Shown: piece by piece, positions 42,576 through 50,115 of the stretch
How positions within the stretch are numbered: the first letter of the stretch is position 1
Layout of the letters: every line of letters begins with the position of its first letter
Assembly: GCA_049791675.1 (NCBI GenBank)
Contig: JBARAD010000187.1
Location: forward strand, 1-64,000
From: Chryseosolibacter sp049791675
GTDB lineage: Bacteria > Bacteroidota > Bacteroidia > Cytophagales > Cyclobacteriaceae
Length of the DNA: 64,000 nt
Direction: 5' to 3'
The notes under the pieces: model-generated
What the model saw: only the letters and a program-made list of their open reading frames with translations
The model's database searches: none
Told to the model about the DNA's origin: nothing
Translations under genes and position numbers: made by a program

Positions 42576-43913
42576 ATGACAAAAACCAAGAAGGAGAAGA
42601 AGATCTTCGTACTCGACACTTCTGTTATCATTTATGAACACAACTCAATCCTGAACTTTGATGAACATGACGTCGGGATCCCGATAACAGTCCTCGAAGA
42701 ACTTGATAATTTCAAGAAGGGAAATGACACAAAGAATTTTGAAGCCCGGGAATTTATCCGACTGATCGACAAGCTTGCGAAGGGCCAGATGTTGCATCAG
42801 TGGAATCCGATGAACGGGAAAACCAAAGGGAAGTTCAAGGTCCTGATGGGCACCAACAGCGCCGTTGATGCAAATAAGATATTCAACGAAGAGAAACCGG
42901 ACCACCGCATCCTCAACAGCGCGCTCCAACTCCAGAAAGAAGAAAAAGATCACAAGGTCATTCTTGTTTCCAAGGATGTGAATCTACGGCTGAAAGCAAA
43001 AGCACTCGGCTTACAGTCAGAAGATTACACGACCGGAAAAGTGCAGAACATCTCTTCACTTTACACGGGAAAAACCATCATGGAAGATGCGGACTCCAAT
43101 ATTATCAATCTCTTGTATGAGAAAGGTTATTGTCCGCCTGAGGAGCTGCTGGGAAAAGCTGCCCCGATGAAGAATCATTATTATATCTTCAAAAGCGGAA
43201 AGAAATCTGCGTTGGCGTACTTTAACCCTCACAACGGCATGATGGAACATGTCGAGAAAAGATCGGTGTATGGCGTAAAGCCGAGAAATGCGGAGCAGAC
43301 CTTTGCGATCCACGCGGCGCTCAAGCCGGAGATCAAGCTCGTGTCTATCCAGGGCGTTGCGGGAACAGGAAAAACATTGCTCGCGCTTGCAGCCGCGCTT
43401 GAACAAAAACGCGAGTACAAACAAATCTACCTCGCCAGGCCCATCGTTCCGTTAAGCAACAAAGACATCGGCTTCCTTCCCGGCGACATCAAGTCCAAAG
43501 TGAATCCCTATATGGAACCGTTGTGGGATAACCTGAAATTCATCCAGAATCAATACAGCGAATCCGACAAGGAATACTCCAAGATCACCGAAATGGTGAG
43601 TCAGGAAAAACTTGTCATCACGCCACTGGCATATATCCGCGGAAGAAGTTTATCAAACATCTGTTTTATCGTTGACGAGGCGCAGAACCTCACGCCCCAT
43701 GAGGTGAAGACGATCATCACCCGCGCCGGCGAAAACACCAAGATCATTTTCACGGGGGATATCTATCAGATCGACACGCCTTATCTTGATTCGCAGAGTA
43801 ATGGCTTGTCAACATTGATCGACCGCTTGAAAGACCACGAATTGTACGCTCACATCACCCTGGAGAAAGGCGAAAGATCCGAGCTCGCCAACCTTGCGAA
43901 CACATTGTTGTAG
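42576..43913 (+). CDS. PIN-PhoH protein (PhoH2-like)
   Basis: A 445-residue fusion: an N-terminal PIN ribonuclease domain (FVLDTSVIIYE at about 10-20, with the acidic residues in LEELDNFKKG) and a C-terminal PhoH ATPase with Walker A GVAGTGKT at 260-267 and Walker B FIVDEAQN near 365. PhoH2 proteins in other bacteria are RNA helicases linked with ribonuclease activity. The gene follows the AlbA_2 gene by 83 bases and may share its transcript; a hairpin at 44046-44080 could end it. Confidence 0.94.
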   Translation: MTKTKKEKKIFVLDTSVIIYEHNSILNFDEHDVGIPITVLEELDNFKKGNDTKNFEAREFIRLIDKLAKGQMLHQWNPMNGKTKGKFKVLMGTNSAVDANKIFNEEKPDHRILNSALQLQKEEKDHKVILVSKDVNLRLKAKALGLQSEDYTTGKVQNISSLYTGKTIMEDADSNIINLLYEKGYCPPEELLGKAAPMKNHYYIFKSGKKSALAYFNPHNGMMEHVEKRSVYGVKPRNAEQTFAIHAALKPEIKLVSIQGVAGTGKTLLALAAALEQKREYKQIYLARPIVPLSNKDIGFLPGDIKSKVNPYMEPLWDNLKFIQNQYSESDKEYSKITEMVSQEKLVITPLAYIRGRSLSNICFIVDEAQNLTPHEVKTIITRAGENTKIIFTGDIYQIDTPYLDSQSNGLSTLIDRLKDHELYAHITLEKGERSELANLANTLL

Positions 43914-44045
43914 ACAGGAAGGTCCTGGAAGCTTGTAAGGGAGAAGGACGCGTCGCCCTTACGCCCGGAGATGGGTACAACTCCCCGTTGCTGATGGTTT
44001 CCCGTTTCTCCGGTATCAATCCCAAATCTGGAATTCACAATGTAA

Positions 44046-44080
44046 AAAATGGCCTGGATACGGCGTTTCCATGCCATTTT
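44046..44080. terminator. Long-loop hairpin after the PIN-PhoH gene
   Basis: Perfect 8-bp arms AAAATGGC (44046-44053) and GCCATTTT (44073-44080) carry an inner TGGA/TCCA match (44055-44058 with 44068-44071). The 3' arm ends in four Ts. It may terminate transcription from phoH, though the tract is short and the loop long. It lies about 130 bases after the phoH stop. Confidence 0.4.
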
Positions 44081-44128
44081 CCGGTTTGGCCCGTTAATGG
44101 CTACCAATGAAGCATTAACGAAAAGGTT

Positions 44129-44413
44129 ATGTTTCTGAAAATATTCTTTAAGCGATTGTCTGTCAACAAACAAGCTGACTTTATGAAGCGTCGTGGCATC
44201 GTACTGGGTACACGCAGGAAAGGCGGTCGCCAGAGCTATCTCTATATGTTGAATAATCTTTTTGCGGAAATTCTCTATGAAAACGATAACCCGGGCCTGA
44301 AAGTGGAAGCCCTCGTTGTGCTGGACGGATTGAATAATTTTAATCGCTACCTCGAGAAAGATCTCCGGTCTGCAAGCGCCCAAAATTCCCCCTGGAACAA
44401 ATACTGGCTTTAA
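44129..44413 (+). CDS. Small conserved protein of unknown function
   Basis: The 94-residue product is basic at the N terminus (FMKRRGIVLGTRRKGGRQSY) and acidic at the C terminus (LNNFNRYLEKDL). Proteins of this shape, with KRRGIxLGTRxKxGRxxYxYML and a following LxxLNxxL segment, occur singly in Cytophagales and have no assigned role (from memory, not verified). The opposite-strand frame over 43850-44383 is longer but has no recognisable pattern. The coding assignment is therefore made on composition and pattern, with moderate confidence. Confidence 0.6.
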   Translation: MFLKIFFKRLSVNKQADFMKRRGIVLGTRRKGGRQSYLYMLNNLFAEILYENDNPGLKVEALVVLDGLNNFNRYLEKDLRSASAQNSPWNKYWL

Positions 44414-44464
44414 TCGAGGGGCTCCTAAGTCCCCTTCAGGGAATCTGGGGGCGGCAGGAACGCA

Positions 44465-45340
44465 TTACTTTTTCAGAACTTTCACCATCGTCTCCCCAAT
44501 CTCTGCAGGAGATTCCACGACGGTGATGCCGCATTCTTCCATGATCTTCATTTTGGCTGCGGCGGTATCTTCCGCGCCTCCGATGATGGCGCCGGCATGG
44601 CCCATCCTTCTTCCCGCAGGGGCAGTCTGACCGGCGATGAATCCGACAACAGGTTTTTTGTTTCCGTTTTCCCTGATCCACCTGGCGGCTACCGGCTCAT
44701 AGTTCCCGCCGATCTCGCCGATCATAACGATCGCGTCGGTCTCCGGGTCATTCATGAGCAATTCTACGGCTTCTTTCGTCGGCGTGCCAATGATCGGATC
44801 CCCGCCGATACCAATGGCGGTGGAGATTCCCAGTCCGGCTTTCACGATCTGATCCGCAGCTTCGTATGTAAGTGTTCCTGATTTGGACACAATTCCGATA
44901 CGACCTTTCCTGAATACAAAACCAGGCATGATTCCAACTTTTGCCTCACCCGGCGTGATGACTCCGGGGCAGTTTGGTCCGATCAAAACCACACCCTTTG
45001 CCTGGATGTATTTTTTTACAACCATCATATCCTTGACGGGGATACCTTCTGTGATGGCAATGACAACTTTGATTCCGGCTTCGGCAGCTTCCATGATCGC
45101 GTCTGCGGCAAAGGCAGGAGGTACGAAGATGATCGACACATCCGCGCCGGTCTTTTCCACGGCCTCTTTGACGGTATTGAATACCGGCCGCCCGAGATGT
45201 TCTGTACCGCCTTTTGCCGGCGTAACGCCACCAACAACATTGGTACCGTACTCAATCATCTGTCCGGCATGAAAGGAACCTTCCGAACCGGTGAAACCCT
45301 GTACAATTACGCGTGAATTTTTATTGACCAGAACACTCAT
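44465..45340 (-). CDS. sucD: Succinyl-CoA synthetase, alpha subunit
   Basis: It makes ATP or GTP from succinyl-CoA in the citric acid cycle, with the SucC beta subunit that is not in this window. The 291 residues match. The CoA-binding N-terminal segment RVIVQGFTGSEGSFHAGQM, the GPNCPGVITPGE motif near residue 125 and the phosphohistidine region GRRMGHAGAIIGG near residue 240 are all present. An excellent promoter lies upstream at 45363-45393. In propionate metabolism the same enzyme handles succinyl-CoA from methylmalonyl-CoA, which fits the meaB and B12 genes nearby. Confidence 0.97.
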   Translation of the reverse strand: MSVLVNKNSRVIVQGFTGSEGSFHAGQMIEYGTNVVGGVTPAKGGTEHLGRPVFNTVKEAVEKTGADVSIIFVPPAFAADAIMEAAEAGIKVVIAITEGIPVKDMMVVKKYIQAKGVVLIGPNCPGVITPGEAKVGIMPGFVFRKGRIGIVSKSGTLTYEAADQIVKAGLGISTAIGIGGDPIIGTPTKEAVELLMNDPETDAIVMIGEIGGNYEPVAARWIRENGNKKPVVGFIAGQTAPAGRRMGHAGAIIGGAEDTAAAKMKIMEECGITVVESPAEIGETMVKVLKK

Positions 45341-45362
45341 GGAGCTATTATTTAAAGATGCA

Positions 45363-45393
45363 CAAAAATAGAATAATAATGTTTCCGGCCAAA
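45363..45393 (-). promoter_or_regulatory. Consensus Bacteroidota promoter of sucD
   Basis: Read on the minus strand: -33 TTTG (45390-45393), a 19-base spacer, then -7 TATTTTTG (45363-45370). Both elements are exact matches to the phylum consensus. Transcription should begin around 45356, some 15 bases before the sucD start codon at 45340. It is the clearest promoter in the window. Confidence 0.8.
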
Positions 45394-45525
45394 AATGAGG
45401 GTGCCGGCGCGAAAGAGAACTTCAAATAAGAGGTTTATTCGTAATGAAGTACCCGCCCGAAGCAATACCTGAATTAGGAATGTCCAGGTTTTAATGCCGT
45501 TTCCAGGATGCTCTGCGGGCTGACG

Positions 45526-46416
45526 CTACTTCTTTTCCGTGTTTTTCAAGCCGTTGCGGACCAGAAAGTCATTGAAGGCTTCCTGGAAGTAAGGAACGTT
45601 GGGCGCAAGTTTGATGGCTTGCTGATAAGCCGTGGCCGCATCGATCAAAAGTTTGTTGTCTTCGAAGAAGCTTGCGAGGTAAAGATTATTCAGCGCGGTT
45701 TGTTCAGCCGTCAGGGAGGCAATGTCTGACAATGAATTTCTGATCCTGATTTTATCGGCTGAAGATAACTTTTTGAGCATGAAAGATTCGGAATCCCTTT
45801 CGCTGTCATTTTTGGAAGAAACTACCACGAGGATATTGTCTTCATTGGCAAGTTTTGGCGCGCTGAGGTTAATGACGAGCGTTGTATCCTGAACCTCGTA
45901 TTGATCCAACGCATCACCAAACATGCTGTTCAGGCGCACGACATAGACCTGTGTTTTGGAATCTTTTGCCCAGGCGATCGAAATCTTTTCACTAAACACG
46001 ATTGCCTGTTTGGGCTCGGGCAGGTAGACGGTGATCTCGTTCGTACCCCGGTGTACCGAACCAGTAGCCGTCAGGTTAGTTCCACCGGTGTTAGCAGTGC
46101 TCAGTATGAAGTCAGTGTATTTGTTCAGCACACTGGACCCTCCTTCTATCTGCCCGGCCAGATCTGCGACTTTGTGCCTGCCAGCTTTTTTGACTTCAAG
46201 CGGTTTTCCGGTTACATGCACGAGACCGATATAGCCGTTTGGTGCAACCTTCAATTCATCACCCGATTGGAGTACGGCGCCAACCTTCACAGGCTGCCAG
46301 TCATTCGCTGCCCTGACTTCGTTCTGACCCTTGGTGACGAGCACCTTAAATGTGTATTGCTGGGCAGACAGACTGCCGAACATCAGAAAACCGAAAGCAA
46401 TTGCCAGTAATCTCAT
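45526..46416 (-). CDS. Secreted FecR-like / TPR protein, paralogue B
   Basis: A 296-residue protein with a signal peptide ending SLSAQ. Residues about 25-95 form a FecR-like beta domain (GDELKVAPNGYIGLVH). A variable middle section (about 100-215) follows, and then helices ending with LLIDAATAYQQAIKLAPNV, which look like TPR units. It is paralogous to the gene just upstream (46518-47417) over most of its length. A bidirectional terminator separates the two, so this copy may have its own promoter. The function of FecR-like domains outside iron-dicitrate signalling is not established; a periplasmic scaffold is a reasonable guess. Confidence 0.8.
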   Translation of the reverse strand: MRLLAIAFGFLMFGSLSAQQYTFKVLVTKGQNEVRAANDWQPVKVGAVLQSGDELKVAPNGYIGLVHVTGKPLEVKKAGRHKVADLAGQIEGGSSVLNKYTDFILSTANTGGTNLTATGSVHRGTNEITVYLPEPKQAIVFSEKISIAWAKDSKTQVYVVRLNSMFGDALDQYEVQDTTLVINLSAPKLANEDNILVVVSSKNDSERDSESFMLKKLSSADKIRIRNSLSDIASLTAEQTALNNLYLASFFEDNKLLIDAATAYQQAIKLAPNVPYFQEAFNDFLVRNGLKNTEKK

Positions 46417-46470
46417 AATCAGGGAATTTTGCAGGAGCAGTAAATTAGGACGAAATACAGGTATAAAGCA

Positions 46471-46498
46471 AAAAAGCCGCTTCGATAAGCGGCTTTTT
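46471..46498. terminator. Bidirectional intrinsic terminator between the FecR paralogues
   Basis: A perfect 12-bp stem with arms AAAAAGCCGCTT and AAGCGGCTTTTT (46471-46482 with 46487-46498) and a 4-base loop. On the minus strand it begins 20 bases after the stop of the 46518-47417 gene, so it should end that transcript ahead of the second paralogue. Confidence 0.85.
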
Positions 46499-46517
46499 CC
46501 TTTAAATGGGCTTAATA

Positions 46518-47417
46518 TTATTTCAGACCGTTCCTCAAAAGGAATTCTCCATACGATTCTTTAAAGCCCTGAACATCCGGCTGAAGTTTTAAGGCTTGCT
46601 CATAGGCGGAGATAGCGTCGATAAGAAGCCTGTTCTTTTCGTAGAAACCTGCCAGTAGCATTTTACTCATGGCAGTTTCTTCAGTCACCGCAGCGTTAAA
46701 CTCTTTCAGCCCCGCGGAAATTTGCTCATGCTCTGCCGGTGAAAGCTTCTTGATAAGGTGTCGTTTCGAAACCAGCTTGGGGTCTGCCTTCGAACTTACT
46801 TCGATAAGAATGGCATTTTCGCTTGCGTATTTTGCATCGCTCAGATCGAACCGATAACTGTTTTCAGAGGTTTCCTGTTTCAGCAGAACGTCGTCAAACA
46901 TATTCATGATCGTAATGACATAAGGTCCGGCAACTTTACCTCCATCCCAGTTAACGATCGCGGTCTTGTTGTAAATGCCGGCGTTTTCATTTTCCGGAAG
47001 TGTTAATCTGATGGATGCGCTAGAAACATCCCTGTGCACCGCTCCCGTAGCACCCAGACGATTTTTCTGGCCGTCTGCTGAATTACTGCTGAGAATGAAA
47101 TCAGTATACTTATTGAGTACACTTGTTCCATTGCCTACTTTGGACTCCAGTGCAGAAACGGGATACACACCTGCCTCTTTTACCTCCACGGGTTTGCCAC
47201 TTGAATGAACCAGGCCGATATAGGCGTTGTCGCCAAGTTTCAACTCGTCTCCGGCCTTCAGGCTTGCTCCGGTTTTAAGAGGTTGCCAGGACTGTCCGGA
47301 CTTAACCTCATTGCTTCCTTTGTTTGCCAAGACTTTAAAGGCGTAATCCTGAGCGGATCCCAGGGTCGTAATAAGGGCGAAAAGTGCGGTCAGAAGAACT
47401 AACGTGTGCGTTTTCAT
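46518..47417 (-). CDS. Secreted FecR-like / TPR protein, paralogue A
   Basis: A 299-residue protein with a signal peptide ending TLGSAQ, then a FecR-like domain (GDELKLGDNAYIGLVHSSGK near residues 55-74) and the string SVLNKYTDFILSS near 100 that is shared with paralogue B. The C-terminal 70 residues contain LLIDAISAYEQALKLQPDV, a TPR-like helix pair. It follows the CHASE2 gene by 48 bases on the minus strand, so both are probably co-transcribed. No FecA-type receptor or ECF sigma factor is nearby, so it is not part of classical FecR signalling. Confidence 0.8.
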   Translation of the reverse strand: MKTHTLVLLTALFALITTLGSAQDYAFKVLANKGSNEVKSGQSWQPLKTGASLKAGDELKLGDNAYIGLVHSSGKPVEVKEAGVYPVSALESKVGNGTSVLNKYTDFILSSNSADGQKNRLGATGAVHRDVSSASIRLTLPENENAGIYNKTAIVNWDGGKVAGPYVITIMNMFDDVLLKQETSENSYRFDLSDAKYASENAILIEVSSKADPKLVSKRHLIKKLSPAEHEQISAGLKEFNAAVTEETAMSKMLLAGFYEKNRLLIDAISAYEQALKLQPDVQGFKESYGEFLLRNGLK

Positions 47418-47465
47418 GGATGTTGGCGGTGTAAGTCTGTTAAAGGGGTATAAGTCTTAAATGTA

Positions 47466-48818
47466 CTAAATATCCTGATCTTGAGTCTTTAATACTTCTT
47501 CCTTGCGATTGGTAAGCCGCTTATCCTTCCAATTTCGTACCAAAGTTGTCAGGACGTTGTCGTAAAATCCAAAAACCGGTCCCGCGAGCGCGATGGTGGC
47601 AAGGGTAATGGTCAGGTCCAGCTTGAATGCCGACTCGGAAAAGATCCAGATAGTAAAGCCCATAAGCAGTACGATCTGTATTACCTGGAGTGTCAATGAG
47701 AGGCTGTCGAACCACACCGGAAATTTTTCATTGAAGTAAAAGAAGAGCGCAATGTTGAAGAAGCAGAAAATGAAGGCAATGGCATATTTATGCCACTCCT
47801 CCAGCTCATTGACGACATCGCCATTCAGGATCATGGAAAGAATGTTCGCATGGATCACCAGGCCGAACATATCGGGATTGGCACGGCCGGCTACCTGCTT
47901 ATTCAGCGGCGTGAAGAACTTGTCATTCCACGAGGGATCGCCGAAATACTGGCCGAGAAAACCGAAGATCACCACTTTGTCGCGGATCATTTCAGAAAAG
48001 AACTCTTCCCGGAAAACCTGATCAACATCGAGCGCAAAAAACATGACCGGGTATTTGGTGGTTGACAGATCTTTATTTCGGATGGAAGCCAGGCGCACAT
48101 CCTGCATCTCGACATTGCCGCGGTAATTGATGATCTCCTCCTCTTTCTCCCTGCTGAGAAACTCCCTTGTTCTTGCGGAGTCATACAGCATCGCTATCTG
48201 CACTGCGAAGGCGAGTTCCTCCTTTCCATTCACCGTCATCCGGGGAACAAACGATCTGCAGATTTTGACATCCTCCTGATAGTCAGCATCCGTTGAAAGA
48301 TTTGCATAACCCGAGGTGGCATGCTTCATAAACGGGGGATCAGAATACTCCAGTGAATCGTATTCATTCATGATCCCTGCTTTATACAGTTTGCTGGATT
48401 GCAGAAGCTTGGACACCAGCACGACATTTCCGGCTTCCTGTATGGCGCTGCTGAGTAGGAGATTTCCGAGCGTGTCAAGAAGTTGCGGGCAGTTCAGCGT
48501 GTCCCTCAAACCACCCTCACAGTTAAAAAACCCATCGATCGCAATCACCCTCGGCTTGTGGCGACTGATGATCCTGATCTGTTCAGCAATGGCGGCCCTG
48601 GGGATGTTTCCTATATTCACGAGGACGATCCGCTCATCGACCAGCGGGTCGGCCCGCAGGTTGGAAATAGCGTAATCGGTTAATTCGAAGTCAGACAATG
48701 CCTGGCCAATCGGGTCAAACGCATTGAAAAGTTGCAACTGTGTCAGTCTGGACAGTCCCCACATAAAAACAAAAACGAATGCGGTTGCGAGAAAACAATT
48801 CAGCCAGAACTTTTTCAT
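47466..48818 (-). CDS. CHASE2-domain membrane protein without an output domain
   Basis: A 450-residue protein: an N-terminal helix (about 8-26), an extracytoplasmic CHASE2 domain (about 30-335, with DERIVLVNIGN and KPRVIAIDGFF as landmarks) and three C-terminal membrane helices (about 345-430). The remaining cytoplasmic tail is only about 25 residues and lacks a kinase, cyclase or GGDEF domain. CHASE2 normally feeds such outputs, so this protein may signal through a partner. The two FecR-like secreted proteins encoded downstream are the obvious candidates. Starts 38 bases from the divergent meaB. Confidence 0.85.
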   Translation of the reverse strand: MKKFWLNCFLATAFVFVFMWGLSRLTQLQLFNAFDPIGQALSDFELTDYAISNLRADPLVDERIVLVNIGNIPRAAIAEQIRIISRHKPRVIAIDGFFNCEGGLRDTLNCPQLLDTLGNLLLSSAIQEAGNVVLVSKLLQSSKLYKAGIMNEYDSLEYSDPPFMKHATSGYANLSTDADYQEDVKICRSFVPRMTVNGKEELAFAVQIAMLYDSARTREFLSREKEEEIINYRGNVEMQDVRLASIRNKDLSTTKYPVMFFALDVDQVFREEFFSEMIRDKVVIFGFLGQYFGDPSWNDKFFTPLNKQVAGRANPDMFGLVIHANILSMILNGDVVNELEEWHKYAIAFIFCFFNIALFFYFNEKFPVWFDSLSLTLQVIQIVLLMGFTIWIFSESAFKLDLTITLATIALAGPVFGFYDNVLTTLVRNWKDKRLTNRKEEVLKTQDQDI

Positions 48819-48856
48819 AAAATGGGGTAGAACGAAGTAAATTTATAAATTTCACC

Positions 48857-49891
48857 TTGATTACAATCAAATCTGTGTTGAATAGTTCGCGTCTTCAGGT
48901 GGGAGAATATCAAAAGGGCATCCTGGGAGGCGATCGCGTGGTGCTGGCAAAAGCCATTACGTTAGCGGAAAGCGCGTTGCCGGAAGACCAGCGTCTCGCG
49001 GGAGAAGTGCTCGATGCCGTGATCGCCCATTCGGGAAATTCGATGCGCATCGGAATTACGGGGGCGCCCGGTGTGGGGAAGAGTACCTTTATTGAATCGT
49101 TCGGAAAGACGCTGATCGACAGCGGAAAAAAAATTGCGGTACTCACAATCGATCCGACCAGCCAGATCACAGGCGGAAGCATACTCGGCGACAAGACGCG
49201 GATGCAGCAGCTTGCCAAAGATCCGCACGCGTTCATCCGGCCATCGCCTGCAGGCCACACGTTGGGCGGCGTGAGCGCATTCACGCGCGAGGCGATCCTC
49301 CTTTGCGAAGCTGCCGGGTTCGATACGATCATTGTGGAAACCGTGGGCACAGGCCAGTCGGAGATCGCGATCAAAAGCATGGTGGACTTTTTTCTTCTGC
49401 TCATGCAACCCGGTTCGGGAGATGAATTACAGGGAATCAAGAAAGGTATCGTCGAAATGGCAGACGCCATCGCCATCACCAAGGCCGACGGCGAACAACT
49501 GAAACACGCCAAATCCACCCAAGCGGATTTTCAGCACGCCCTCCACCTGCTCCACGCGCAACCGTCTGGCTGGGTGCCAAAGGTCGTGACCTGTTCCGCC
49601 ATCGCGTCGGCAGGCTTGCGCGACATACTCGAAATGATTGAGACCTTCAAACAGACACTTACGTCCACAGGATTTTTCCAGCATCATCGCCATCATCAGC
49701 AAGCAGGATGGTTCCTCGATCACTTTCATTACCTGCTTTCACTGGATCCCAAAAAATACCCTGCCGTCGCGCTGGCAGAAGACGATCTGAAAGATCGGAT
49801 CCGGTCCCAAAAACTTTCGCCGCGCAACGCCGCCCGCGAGCTGCTGCAAATTTATCACGAAGCGATAAAGAATTCAGGACCGATACATTAG
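48857..49891 (+). CDS. meaB: Methylmalonyl-CoA mutase-associated GTPase MeaB
   Basis: A 344-residue G3E-type GTPase that guards loading of adenosylcobalamin into methylmalonyl-CoA mutase. Walker A is GAPGVGKST near residue 70, followed by DPTSQITGGSILGDKTRM and the VETVGTGQSE switch near 155. The start is TTG at 48857; the nearest alternative is a GTG seven codons later. The mutase itself is not in the window. Its divergent neighbour is the CHASE2 gene, 38 bases away, and a B12 receptor gene follows on the opposite strand. Confidence 0.95.
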   Translation: MITIKSVLNSSRLQVGEYQKGILGGDRVVLAKAITLAESALPEDQRLAGEVLDAVIAHSGNSMRIGITGAPGVGKSTFIESFGKTLIDSGKKIAVLTIDPTSQITGGSILGDKTRMQQLAKDPHAFIRPSPAGHTLGGVSAFTREAILLCEAAGFDTIIVETVGTGQSEIAIKSMVDFFLLLMQPGSGDELQGIKKGIVEMADAIAITKADGEQLKHAKSTQADFQHALHLLHAQPSGWVPKVVTCSAIASAGLRDILEMIETFKQTLTSTGFFQHHRHHQQAGWFLDHFHYLLSLDPKKYPAVALAEDDLKDRIRSQKLSPRNAARELLQIYHEAIKNSGPIH

Positions 49892-50115
49892 CATACAGGG
49901 TTCCGGAGAGAACGATCTTAGCAGATAAGGAGCAATGCCGAGACTAAGTCCCGCTGAGAACAAACTTAGGGCAGCCTGAGGAAGCAATGCTCAGAAATAA
50001 TTCCCGGGGACGACCTTAAAAGGAGACGTACAAAGTTCCACTAGAAGCACGCATCCCTTACCCACATACCCTTTGCAGGTACCCATGGTCAACTGCCCGC
50101 TGCCAACATTTTGCC

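Noticed and set aside
43850..44383. Minus-strand frame of 177 codons over the phoH end and the small plus-strand gene
   Set aside because: It covers the phoH 3' end on the opposite strand and has no recognisable motif; the plus-strand 94-residue frame matches a repeated Cytophagales pattern better.
49892..50115. Intergenic stretch after meaB considered as an RNA gene
   Set aside because: Some short imperfect repeats (CTTAG/CTAAG, CTGAG/CTCAG) are present, but no RNase P, tmRNA, SRP or tRNA core could be recognised.
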